The notes beneath the pieces are model-generated. The model did no database searches. It was not told the DNA's origin and saw nothing but the letters and a program-made list of their open reading frames with translations. This document shows, one piece after another, positions 55,960 to 64,000 of a DNA stretch of 64,000 nt (the first letter of the stretch is position 1; every line of letters starts with the position of its first letter). The stretch is from Pseudomonadota bacterium (GTDB taxonomy: Bacteria > Pseudomonadota > Alphaproteobacteria > Micropepsales > Micropepsaceae): contig JAJZDZ010000016.1 in NCBI GenBank assembly GCA_021851325.1, forward strand, positions 1 to 64,000, read 5' to 3'. A program made the position numbers and the translations under genes.

Positions 55960-58900
55960 ATGCCCGCACCGACGATATTTCACCTGGGCGCTCTGGCGGG
56001 CGCGACGCCGATTACGGCCTCAAGGATCAAGGAGATAGGTGCGCTTGGATTTTCGGCGCTCATGGTCAGTCTGCCGGAACTTGGGTATAGGCCCCCTTCG
56101 CCTGCGCTTGCTGAACGTGTCGGCAAGCTCGCCGCGCTCTGCCAGGGTGCAGAGCTTGCGCTCCTGGTCGAGCTTGATCCTTTCAGTCTTGATCCGTCGC
56201 ATCCCCTCGTCGGCGCACAGCCTGAGCTCTTTGCGCTGCGGCCGTCTTTGGCCGGGCGCGTCGTCGATCCGCGCCAGGCGGTGCGGCTGGAGGGGCGGGC
56301 GCAATTGCGCACCGCGCCGCAGCTCGAGCCGGTGATCCAGTTCTGGAGTGCGGTGGTTGAGGTATTACGCCAGGCTGGCTGCGCCGGTTTTTGTCTTTCC
56401 CAGAGCGGAGCCCTGGGGCCAGCTTTGTGCGCCAGCCTGATCGCAGACGCAGGCCCTCTGCTCTGGATTGCCGATGCCACCGCGCAGGATTGGGTGCGCA
56501 TGCTGCAGCTCAAGGGGTGTGGCTTTGATTACGTGCTGGGCTCGCTACCGTGGTGGGATTATCGCCAAAGCTGGTTCGTTGAAGAGCACGCCCTTCTGAG
56601 CCGGATTGCGCCGGTCATGAGCCAGGTTGGGAGCTGGCGCAAAATGGCGCCGGCGCGCACGCGGGCGCGCTGCGCGCGCCTTGCGGTTGCAGCCTGTGTT
56701 GGGACGGGGCTTGTGCTGCCCGCGGGTTTTGCCAGCGCGGATGAGGCCGAGGGGGACCAGACGCAGCTGAACGCGTGCGTACGCGCGGCCAATCATCATG
56801 CCCGCCGAAAGCGCGCGGCCGCGGGCGCGCTCAGTCAGCATAGCGGTCCCAGCGCCGCGGTGACGATCCTCCTGAGCACGGGGGCTGCGGATGATCTGGT
56901 CGTTCTCATCAATCCGGATCCTCTGCTGGCCACGGAGATTGACGGGGATCTGCTCGGAGCGCTCTGCGAATATCAGGAGCTTGTGCCGCTGGCGCCGTTT
57001 GCGGGCGACGGGAGCAGGTTGCTGCGCCCTGGCGAAGCCAGGCTCTGCCAGGTTCGGCGGCTGCCGGCCGTGCACATTCGCCAGAGCCTTGATGTGCGCC
57101 AGGCGCTCAAGCTGCCGCGTGTGACCATTGCGGCTGTCACCCCCCATATCGCCGCGGGCCTGGCGCTCAAGCGTATTGTGGGTGAACGGGTGGCGGTGGA
57201 AGCCGACATTTTTACCGACGGGCATCCTGTCCTCAGCGCCGACCTGATCTACCGCGCCGAGGACGCGCGCAGCTGGCAGCGGGTCGCGATGCAGTCGCTC
57301 GGCAATGATCGCTGGCGGGCGCAGTTTCCGCTGCGCCGGCTGGGGCGCCATCGTTTCGCCATCGAAGCCTGGATCGATGGCTATGGCAGCTTTGTCCGTG
57401 ACCTCGAAAAGAAACGTGATGCCGGGGTCCTCCTCGAACTGGACGTGGAGGAGGGGCGCCGTCTTATCGCCGCGGCGCAAGAGGCCGTTGCGGGTACTGA
57501 GGCTGATGGCGGAGCTGCGGCTGAGACATTGAGCGCGTGCTGCCGCGCGCTTGCTGCGGGGCCGGTGGCCGCGCAGCTGGAAGTGCTCCTTGCGCCCCGT
57601 ACCATTGAGGCCATGCGCTGTTGCCAGGAGCGGCAGCATCTGGCCCGCAGCGCTCCGGTTTTGGTCGATGCCGAGCGTCGGCAGGCCCGTTTTGCCAGCT
57701 GGTACGAACTTTTCCCCAGATCGGTGACTACGGACAAACGCAGGCACGGCACCTTGCGTGCGGTGATCGGCGAACTGCCGCGCATCCAGGCGATGGGGTT
57801 TGATGTGCTGTACCTGCCGCCGATCCATCCCATCGGTCACACCAACCGCAAGGGCGCGAACAATGCCGTGAACGCCCAGCCCGGTGAGCCGGGTTCGCCT
57901 TACGCCATTGGCTCGGCAGAAGGCGGCCATGACGCCATCCACCCCGAGCTTGGCAGCTTTACGGATTTTCAGGCGCTGCTTGGCGCCTGTCACGATCATG
58001 GCCTCGAGCTTGCGCTCGATTTTGCCATCCAGTGTTCACCGGACCATCCCTGGCTGAAGGCGCATCCTGGCTGGTTTGATTACCGTCCTGACGGCAGCAT
58101 CAAATATGCCGAGAACCCGCCGAAGACATACGAGGACATCGTCAATCTCGATTTTTATCAGCCGGATGCCTGCCCCGACTTGTGGCTGACACTGAGGGAT
58201 GTGGTGGAGTTCTGGATTGCCCAGGGGGTCAAGATCTTCCGTGTCGACAATCCCCATACCAAGCCATTTGCCTTCTGGCGCTGGCTGCTCGCGGATATCC
58301 GCGGTCGCCATCCCGAGGTCATCTTTCTGGCCGAGGCCTTCACCCGGCCCAAGCTCATGTATGAGCTTGCGCGGCTCGGATTTTCCCAGAGCTACACCTA
58401 CTTCACCTGGCGTACCCAAAAGCAGGAACTGACCGAATATCTGAACGAACTGACCACGCCCCCGGTGAGCGACTGGTTGCGGCCACATTTTTTTGTCAAC
58501 ACGCCGGACATCAATCCCTATTTCCTGCAGGTGTCCGGGCGCAGTGGCTTTCTGCTCCGCGCCGTCCTTGCGGCAACCTTGTCGGGGCTCTGGGGGATGT
58601 ATTCGGGATTTGAGCTCTGCGAGGCAGCGGCGCTGCCTGGACGCGAGGAATATCTCGACGCGGAGAAATACGAGATCCGCCCACGGGACTATACAATGCC
58701 TGGAAACATCGTCGCGGAAATCGCCCAGCTGAACCGTCTGCGCAAGGCCGAGCCGGCCTTGCAAAGCCATATGGGGCTTACATTCTACAAGGCCTTCAAC
58801 GATCAGGTTCTCTACTACGGCAAGCATGCACCAGGAGAGCAGGCGCGGATTCTGATTGCCGTCAGTCTTGATCCCCGGCAGGCGCAGGACGCCTGGTTCG

Positions 58901-59064
58901 AGGTGCCGCTTTGGGAATGGGGACTGGGCGATGATGGCGCCGTGGAAGCGCGGGAGCTCATCAGTGGAGAGCTCACGCTCTGGCACGGCAAGATGCAGCG
59001 TCTGTGGCTTGGCACCGAACGGCCCTATGCGATCTGGCGCGTAACTCCGGCCAGAAAGGCCTGA
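55960..59064 (+). CDS. glgE: Alpha-1,4-glucan:maltose-1-phosphate maltosyltransferase with long N-terminal extension
   Basis: 1034 residues from ATG 55960 (GAGGAGG just upstream; GTG 55897 is the track start). The C-terminal about 650 residues are a full GlgE: an N-terminal beta-sandwich starting LPRVTIAAVTPHIAAG (about 384), then a GH13 barrel with nucleophile Asp763 in FRVDNPHTKPFAFW, acid Glu792 in FLAEAFTRPK and Asp850 in FFVNTPDINPY. It adds maltose from maltose-1-phosphate to glucans. The first about 380 residues resemble a degenerate amylase barrel without catalytic residues, with an Arg/Ala-rich insert. The gene overlaps treS by 1 bp. Confidence 0.92.
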   Translation: MPAPTIFHLGALAGATPITASRIKEIGALGFSALMVSLPELGYRPPSPALAERVGKLAALCQGAELALLVELDPFSLDPSHPLVGAQPELFALRPSLAGRVVDPRQAVRLEGRAQLRTAPQLEPVIQFWSAVVEVLRQAGCAGFCLSQSGALGPALCASLIADAGPLLWIADATAQDWVRMLQLKGCGFDYVLGSLPWWDYRQSWFVEEHALLSRIAPVMSQVGSWRKMAPARTRARCARLAVAACVGTGLVLPAGFASADEAEGDQTQLNACVRAANHHARRKRAAAGALSQHSGPSAAVTILLSTGAADDLVVLINPDPLLATEIDGDLLGALCEYQELVPLAPFAGDGSRLLRPGEARLCQVRRLPAVHIRQSLDVRQALKLPRVTIAAVTPHIAAGLALKRIVGERVAVEADIFTDGHPVLSADLIYRAEDARSWQRVAMQSLGNDRWRAQFPLRRLGRHRFAIEAWIDGYGSFVRDLEKKRDAGVLLELDVEEGRRLIAAAQEAVAGTEADGGAAAETLSACCRALAAGPVAAQLEVLLAPRTIEAMRCCQERQHLARSAPVLVDAERRQARFASWYELFPRSVTTDKRRHGTLRAVIGELPRIQAMGFDVLYLPPIHPIGHTNRKGANNAVNAQPGEPGSPYAIGSAEGGHDAIHPELGSFTDFQALLGACHDHGLELALDFAIQCSPDHPWLKAHPGWFDYRPDGSIKYAENPPKTYEDIVNLDFYQPDACPDLWLTLRDVVEFWIAQGVKIFRVDNPHTKPFAFWRWLLADIRGRHPEVIFLAEAFTRPKLMYELARLGFSQSYTYFTWRTQKQELTEYLNELTTPPVSDWLRPHFFVNTPDINPYFLQVSGRSGFLLRAVLAATLSGLWGMYSGFELCEAAALPGREEYLDAEKYEIRPRDYTMPGNIVAEIAQLNRLRKAEPALQSHMGLTFYKAFNDQVLYYGKHAPGEQARILIAVSLDPRQAQDAWFEVPLWEWGLGDDGAVEARELISGELTLWHGKMQRLWLGTERPYAIWRVTPARKA

Positions 59065-62000
59065 TGATGACCCGCAGGAAAGTCAAGTTGCCGTCTTCGG
59101 ATCCCACCTGGTACAAGGATGCCGTCATCTACCAGCTGCATGTGAAGTCGTTCTTTGACGCCAACAATGACGGGATCGGCGATTTTGCCGGCCTGATCGA
59201 GAAGCTGGACTATCTGGCGGAGATCGGTGTTACCGCCGTCTGGCTGCTGCCCTTTTATCCGTCCCCCCGACGCGATGACGGCTATGACATCAGTGCCTAT
59301 CGTGCGGTTCATCCCGAATATGGAAGCCTGCGTGACGTGCGGCGCTTTATCGAGGAGGCCCATGCCAGAGGGCTGCGGGTCATCAGTGAGCTCGTGGTCA
59401 ATCATACCTCTGATCAACACCCCTGGTTTCAGCGCGCCCGCCGCGCCAAGCCGGGCTCGGCTGCCCGCAACTTCTATGTATGGTCCGATGACGACAGGAA
59501 ATATGCGGGTACACGGATCATTTTCATCGACAGCGAGAAATCCAACTGGACCTGGGATGAGGAGGCCAAGGCCTATTACTGGCATCGCTTTTTCAGTCAT
59601 CAGCCGGATCTCAACTTTGATAACCCGCGGGTGTTCGATGAGGTCATGGCTGTGATGCGCTTCTGGTTTGACATGGGCGTCGATGGCCTCAGGCTTGATG
59701 CGGTTCCCTATCTGGTCGAGCGCGAAGGCACCAACAATGAGAACCTGCCCGAAACCCATGCCATTCTCAAACGTATGCGCAAGGAGGTGGATGAACACTA
59801 TCCGGACCGCATGCTGCTTGCCGAGGCCAACCAGTGGCCGGAAGACATCCAGGAATATTTCGGCAATGGCGATGAGTGCCACATGGTCTTCCATTTCCCG
59901 CTGATGCCACGCATGTATATGGCCATCGCCCAGGAAGACCGCTTTCCGGTAACCGACATCATCCGTCAGACTCCCGACATTCCCGCCAATTGCCAGTGGG
60001 CGGTGTTTTTACGCAATCATGACGAGCTGACGCTCGAAATGGTGACGGACAATGAGCGCGACTATCTCTGGAACGTCTATGCTGCGGACCGGCGAGCCCG
60101 GCTCAATCTCGGCATTCGCCGTCGTCTGGCGCCGCTTTTGGAGCGCGACCGCCGTCGCATCGAGCTGATGAATTCGCTGCTGTTGTCGATGCCCGGAACC
60201 CCGATCATCTACTATGGCGACGAGATCGGGATGGGAGACAACATCCATCTGGGCGACCGCGATGGCGTGCGCACGCCGATGCAGTGGTCGCCGGATCGCA
60301 ATGGTGGCTTTAGCCGTGCCGATCCCGCCACACTCGTGCTGCCCCCGATCATGGACCCGCTCTATGGTTATGAGGCGGTCAATGTGGAGGCGCAGTGGCG
60401 CGATCCCCACTCGCTGCTCAACTGGCTGCGGCGGATGCTGGTCGTGCGCCGCGCCCATCTCAGCTTCGGGCGGGGAAGCCTGCGCTTTCTCACCCCCCAG
60501 AACCGCAAGATCCTCGCCTATCTGCGCGAGCATGGCACGGAGACGCTGCTCTGTGTGGCCAATGTCTCGCGGACGGCGCAGGCGGTTGAACTTGATCTGA
60601 ACGAATTCGAGGGGCGCACGCCGGTCGAATTGCTCGGCGGCACATCCTTTCCGCGGATCGGCCAGCTCTCCTACATGCTGACCTTGCCGCCATTTGGCTT
60701 TTACTGGTTTCAGCTTTCCGTGGACGCCGAAGCCCCGCCCTGGAGCATCGCCCAGGCAGGACCGGGCATGGAACTGCTCACCTTTGTCGTGCGCGAGGCG
60801 CTCGCGCTCGAAGGGGCCATGCGGCTCAGCCTCGAGCAAAGCATTCTGCCCACCTACATCGCCCATCGCCGCTGGTATCAAGCCAAGCACACCGCGATCG
60901 AGCAGGTACGCATTGTCGCCTCTGCACCCTTGCCTGGCGGCGACGCGGACTGTCTTCTTGCCGATGTCGAGGTGTCTTCCGGTCCGCAGTCCGAATGTTA
61001 CGCCTTGCCCATGGCGATTGCCTTCGAGGATGAGCCGACAAGCCCGTTCGCCGCGCCGCTGGCCTTCGCGCGGGCGCGGCGGGGCCGCCGGGTGGGCCTG
61101 CTCACCGATGGCTTTGCCACCAGCCGTTTTGCCCGTGGGGTGCTCGCCGGCCTTACGCTGCGGGCCAAGATTGCGTTTGGCGATGGCCATATCCTGTTTC
61201 GGGCGGTTGGCGGGCTGCCCCCCGACCTCGCGACGGAGGGCGACATCGAGTGGCCGCGTCTTGAGCAGACCAATTCGACACTGATCGTGGGACGCAGAGT
61301 GGTGATCAAACTGTTGCGGCGTAAGGTTGTGGGCGAACATCCCGAAGCGGAAATGGGACGGCTGCTGACCGAGCGCGGCTTTGATGGCGTGGCGCCGATG
61401 CTGGGCGAGGTGGTGCGCGTGGATGGGGCGGGCCGGGTCTCAGCGCTTGCAATCGTGCAGGGTTTTGTCGCCAACCAGGGGGACGGCGCGACCTGGACGA
61501 TTGAACAGCTGACGCGGATTATCGATGAGCTCTCGGTGCATCCCCATCAGGAGGGGCCGCATTTCGAGGCCTATGAGGAATTTGCCACGGTCCTTGGTCG
61601 GCGCTTGGGTCAGCTCCACCAGGTGCTGGCACAACCTGGCCGTGATCCTGCGTTTGCTCCGCAGCGCGCCGAGCTGGCGACGGTGCGGGCCTGGCAGGAA
61701 GGGGTCGTGGCGCAGCTTGAGAAGGCGTTCACAGCGCTATCCGAGCGTGCGGAGTTCGCGCCGAGGCTGGCGGCAATCTTGGAGCTGCGTGCGGCAGCGC
61801 AGGAAGAGGTCTGGACGGTTCTTGAGCGCGCCATGGGGCTTGTCCTCACCCGCATTCATGGGGATCTGCATCTGGGCCAGGTTCTGGTTGCGGCTGGCGA
61901 TGTGGTGCTGATCGATTTTGAAGGTGAACCCACCAAGACGCTGGAGGAGCGCCGGGCCAAGACCAGCCCTCTGCGCGATGTTGCCGGGGTGCTCAGATCA

Positions 62001-62315
62001 TTTGATTACGCCGCGGCGATGGCGGCGCGCGACAGCAGGATTGCGACCGGTGGGCCCGGGGAAGCCCGCGCTGCGGCCTTGCTCGAGGAATTCCGCAAGG
62101 CGGCGCAGGCGCGCTTTCTGCGCGGCTATGAAGAAGGTCGCGCAGCAGCGCTCAGCGCCTGCGAGGAGCGGGTGCTTCTTGTCTTTGCCTTGGAAAAGGC
62201 GGCATACGAAATCAGCTACGAGGCCGCCAACCGGCCAGATTGGATTGACATTCCGCTCGCAGGGCTGGAGAGCCTCCTTGCGCGGCTGCTCGCGGAGGGC
62301 GGCGATGGCCAGTAA
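59064..62315 (+). CDS. treS: Trehalose synthase/maltokinase fusion (TreS-Mak)
   Basis: 1083 residues from ATG 59064 (59067 is also possible; AAAGG upstream). The TreS half (1-560) is GH13: [19 protein letters not shown], nucleophile Asp near 212 in [10 protein letters not shown], Glu in [11 protein letters not shown], and [11 protein letters not shown]. It interconverts trehalose and maltose. The C-terminal half is an aminoglycoside-phosphotransferase-like maltokinase (Pep2), with [15 protein letters not shown] and the catalytic [11 protein letters not shown] and LIDFEGEP. The fused pair turns trehalose into maltose-1-phosphate for GlgE. It overlaps glgB by 11 bp. Confidence 0.95.
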   Translation: MMTRRKVKLPSSDPTWYKDAVIYQLHVKSFFDANNDGIGDFAGLIEKLDYLAEIGVTAVWLLPFYPSPRRDDGYDISAYRAVHPEYGSLRDVRRFIEEAHARGLRVISELVVNHTSDQHPWFQRARRAKPGSAARNFYVWSDDDRKYAGTRIIFIDSEKSNWTWDEEAKAYYWHRFFSHQPDLNFDNPRVFDEVMAVMRFWFDMGVDGLRLDAVPYLVEREGTNNENLPETHAILKRMRKEVDEHYPDRMLLAEANQWPEDIQEYFGNGDECHMVFHFPLMPRMYMAIAQEDRFPVTDIIRQTPDIPANCQWAVFLRNHDELTLEMVTDNERDYLWNVYAADRRARLNLGIRRRLAPLLERDRRRIELMNSLLLSMPGTPIIYYGDEIGMGDNIHLGDRDGVRTPMQWSPDRNGGFSRADPATLVLPPIMDPLYGYEAVNVEAQWRDPHSLLNWLRRMLVVRRAHLSFGRGSLRFLTPQNRKILAYLREHGTETLLCVANVSRTAQAVELDLNEFEGRTPVELLGGTSFPRIGQLSYMLTLPPFGFYWFQLSVDAEAPPWSIAQAGPGMELLTFVVREALALEGAMRLSLEQSILPTYIAHRRWYQAKHTAIEQVRIVASAPLPGGDADCLLADVEVSSGPQSECYALPMAIAFEDEPTSPFAAPLAFARARRGRRVGLLTDGFATSRFARGVLAGLTLRAKIAFGDGHILFRAVGGLPPDLATEGDIEWPRLEQTNSTLIVGRRVVIKLLRRKVVGEHPEAEMGRLLTERGFDGVAPMLGEVVRVDGAGRVSALAIVQGFVANQGDGATWTIEQLTRIIDELSVHPHQEGPHFEAYEEFATVLGRRLGQLHQVLAQPGRDPAFAPQRAELATVRAWQEGVVAQLEKAFTALSERAEFAPRLAAILELRAAAQEEVWTVLERAMGLVLTRIHGDLHLGQVLVAAGDVVLIDFEGEPTKTLEERRAKTSPLRDVAGVLRSFDYAAAMAARDSRIATGGPGEARAAALLEEFRKAAQARFLRGYEEGRAAALSACEERVLLVFALEKAAYEISYEAANRPDWIDIPLAGLESLLARLLAEGGDGQ

Positions 62316-64000
62316 GTCGGTGGGCAGTGATCCGCGTGGCGCGGCTCTGCTCGAAGGACGCCTTGACGATCCCTTTGGCTTTTTGGGACCGCATGAGCAG
62401 AACGGCGATCCCGTGGTGCGCAGCTTCCAGCCTGGCGCGCTGAAGGTCGAGGTCCTGTCCCGTCAGGATCACCGCCTTCTTGGTCAGCTGGCGCCGCAGG
62501 GCGCAGGCGGCCTTTTCGTCGGAAAGGTGGCGGCCCCAGGGCCCTATCTGCTGCGCATTCACTGGCCGGAGGCGATACAGGAAACCGAAGATCCCTACAG
62601 CTTCGGGCTGCTGCTCGGCGAGCTCGACCTGCATCTCTTCACCGAGGGCAGTCACTGGCAGCTGGCAGAGCGGCTGGGAGCGGCGCGGCAGACTGTCGAT
62701 GGTGTTGAAGGTGTTCGCTTCGCCGTGTGGGCCCCCAATGCGAAGCGCGTTTCGGTGGTGGGAGATTTCAACGCCTGGGATGGACGGCGTCATCCCATGC
62801 GTCGGCGCCACCAGGCAGGCGTGTGGGAACTGTTCGTGCCGCGCGTGACCGCGGGCGCGCGTTACAAATACGAACTGATTGGTGCCGATGGCTCGCTCTT
62901 GCCGCAGCGGGCAGATCCGCTGGCGCGGGCGACGGAGCGGCCGCCGGCGACCGCCTCGGTGGTTCCCGCGCGCTTTGCACTGCGCTGGAGCGACCAGGAC
63001 TGGATGGCTGAACGGGCCCGGCGGCAGGCGGCGGAGGCGCCCATCTCCATCTATGAAGTGCATGCGCCGTCCTGGTTGCGGCCCGAGCACGATCCCGCCG
63101 GCATCCTCGACTGGAAGGCGCTCGCCGAGCGGCTGGTACCTTATGTGCGCGAACTGGGCTTTACCCATGTCGAACTGCTGCCGATCATGGAGCATCCCTT
63201 TGGCGGTTCGTGGGGCTATCAGCCGCTTTCGCTTTTTGCGCCCAGTGCCCGCTTTGGTGAGCCCGCGGAGTTTGCGCATTTCGTCGATGCCGCGCACCGC
63301 GCCGGGCTTGGGGTCATTCTTGATTGGGTGCCGGGGCATTTCCCCACCGACCCCCATGGTCTGGCCCGCTTCGACGGTACGGCGCTTTACGAGCATGCCG
63401 ATCCCAGGGAAGGTTTTCACCGTGACTGGAACACGCTCATCTACAATTTCGGTCGTCGCGAGGTTCAGGGTTTTCTGATTGCCAGTGCGCTTTACTGGCT
63501 GAAGACCTTTCATGTCGATGGTCTGCGGGTGGATGCCGTTGCCTCGATGCTGTATCGCGATTATTCGCGCAATGAAGGGGAGTGGATCGCCAACCGCTTC
63601 GGCGGACGCGAAAATCTGGAAGCGATCGCGTTCTTGCGACGGCTCAACCACACCATTGCCGAAGAGGTGCCGGGGGCGATAACCATCGCCGAGGAGTCTA
63701 CGGCCTGGCCGGGCGTATCCGCACGGCTAGAAGATGGCGGGCTTGGCTTCAGCTTCAAGTGGAACATGGGCTGGATGCACGATTCGCTCCTCTACATGGG
63801 CAAGGATCCGATCCACCGGCGCTGGCATCACAATGACATGACGTTTTCCCTGCTCTATGCCTATAGCGAGCGCTTTGTGCTGCCGCTCTCGCATGATGAA
63901 GTCGTTCACGGCAAAGGTTCGCTCTTTGGGCGCATGCCTGGCGATGTCTGGCAGAAACGGGCCAATCTGCGCGCCTATTTCGCCTTTATGTGGACCCACC
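62305..64000 (+). CDS. glgB: 1,4-alpha-glucan branching enzyme, 5' part (runs off window)
   Basis: About 565 codons are visible; the stop lies beyond the right edge, which is why the ORF track omits it. N-terminal GBE domain ([16 protein letters not shown]), CBM48-type module ([22 protein letters not shown]), then the GH13 barrel: [23 protein letters not shown], nucleophile Asp near 410 in [17 protein letters not shown], acid Glu near 463 in [10 protein letters not shown], and HDEVVHGK near 530. It introduces alpha-1,6 branches into the linear glucan made by GlgE. ATG 62305 overlaps the treS end, so translation is coupled. Confidence 0.95.
   Translation, partial: MASKSVGSDPRGAALLEGRLDDPFGFLGPHEQNGDPVVRSFQPGALKVEVLSRQDHRLLGQLAPQGAGGLFVGKVAAPGPYLLRIHWPEAIQETEDPYSFGLLLGELDLHLFTEGSHWQLAERLGAARQTVDGVEGVRFAVWAPNAKRVSVVGDFNAWDGRRHPMRRRHQAGVWELFVPRVTAGARYKYELIGADGSLLPQRADPLARATERPPATASVVPARFALRWSDQDWMAERARRQAAEAPISIYEVHAPSWLRPEHDPAGILDWKALAERLVPYVRELGFTHVELLPIMEHPFGGSWGYQPLSLFAPSARFGEPAEFAHFVDAAHRAGLGVILDWVPGHFPTDPHGLARFDGTALYEHADPREGFHRDWNTLIYNFGRREVQGFLIASALYWLKTFHVDGLRVDAVASMLYRDYSRNEGEWIANRFGGRENLEAIAFLRRLNHTIAEEVPGAITIAEESTAWPGVSARLEDGGLGFSFKWNMGWMHDSLLYMGKDPIHRRWHHNDMTFSLLYAYSERFVLPLSHDEVVHGKGSLFGRMPGDVWQKRANLRAYFAFMWTH

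Noticed and set aside
56545-57999. 484-residue minus-strand ORF within glgE
   Set aside because: Overlaps the GlgE coding region and has no recognisable domain or ribosome binding site.
60009-61340. 443-residue minus-strand ORF within treS-mak
   Set aside because: Shadow of the TreS-maltokinase frame, composition biased by antisense reading.

Overview
The window reads as chromosome of a GC-rich alphaproteobacterium. The main evidence is gene order: yebC-ruvC-ruvA-ruvB-(small membrane protein)-ybgC-tolQRAB-pal-cpoB-tilS-ftsH-folP-glmM-thiD run on one strand, together with rluD-rpoH and a serC-serA operon that carries what looks like the alphaproteobacterial serC leader. I cannot fix the genus from sequence alone.

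Layout. (1) 1-16.2 kb is accessory. It holds a CPBP protease-like gene and its decayed tandem copy. Next comes a TetR-controlled cluster of sulfatase, GH3 glycosidase, GPH sugar symporter and TonB-dependent receptor, with near-identical palindromic operators in front of the sulfatase and the receptor. After that is a gene-poor stretch with an FkbM methyltransferase, a cold-shock protein, a Gly/Tyr-rich lipoprotein and a zinc-ribbon protein. It ends in two transposase remnants (ISL3-like and IS481-like) that abut a tRNA-Glu gene. (2) 16.2-30.9 kb is housekeeping: a JAMM-domain protein and a small membrane protein head to head with rluD, then rpoH, a CPA2 antiporter, a PhzF-family protein, serC-serA, two tandem isoprenylcysteine-methyltransferase-like proteins, purA, a nitronate monooxygenase-like protein, thiD and glmM. 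(3) 31-44.5 kb is the long minus-strand envelope, recombination and folate block. (4) 44.6-64 kb is largely alpha-glucan metabolism. A minus-strand pfkB-ppsA-glgP group and a plus-strand glgE-treS/maltokinase-glgB operon flank an FAH hydrolase and an MFS exporter. The last gene, glgB, runs off the right edge and is absent from the ORF track.

How the genes work together. The TetR cluster looks like a complete uptake and intracellular deconjugation route for a sulfated and/or glycosylated small molecule: TonB receptor in the outer membrane, GPH symporter in the inner membrane, then GH3 and sulfatase that both lack signal peptides. The right-hand end encodes the trehalose-to-glucan GlgE route (TreS, maltokinase, GlgE, GlgB), opposed by GlgP phosphorolysis feeding PfkB/PpsA.

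Most interesting items: (a) the shared-operator TetR regulon; (b) a chromosomal folP next to glmM whose protein resembles mobile Sul sulfonamide-resistance enzymes rather than ordinary DHPS; (c) a textbook intrinsic terminator inside the first codons of serC, just behind a leader whose last hairpin covers the start region; (d) a GlgE with a roughly 380-residue N-terminal extension; (e) a CCATTTT repeat at exact 23-bp period upstream of rpoH, next to a sigma-32-like promoter.
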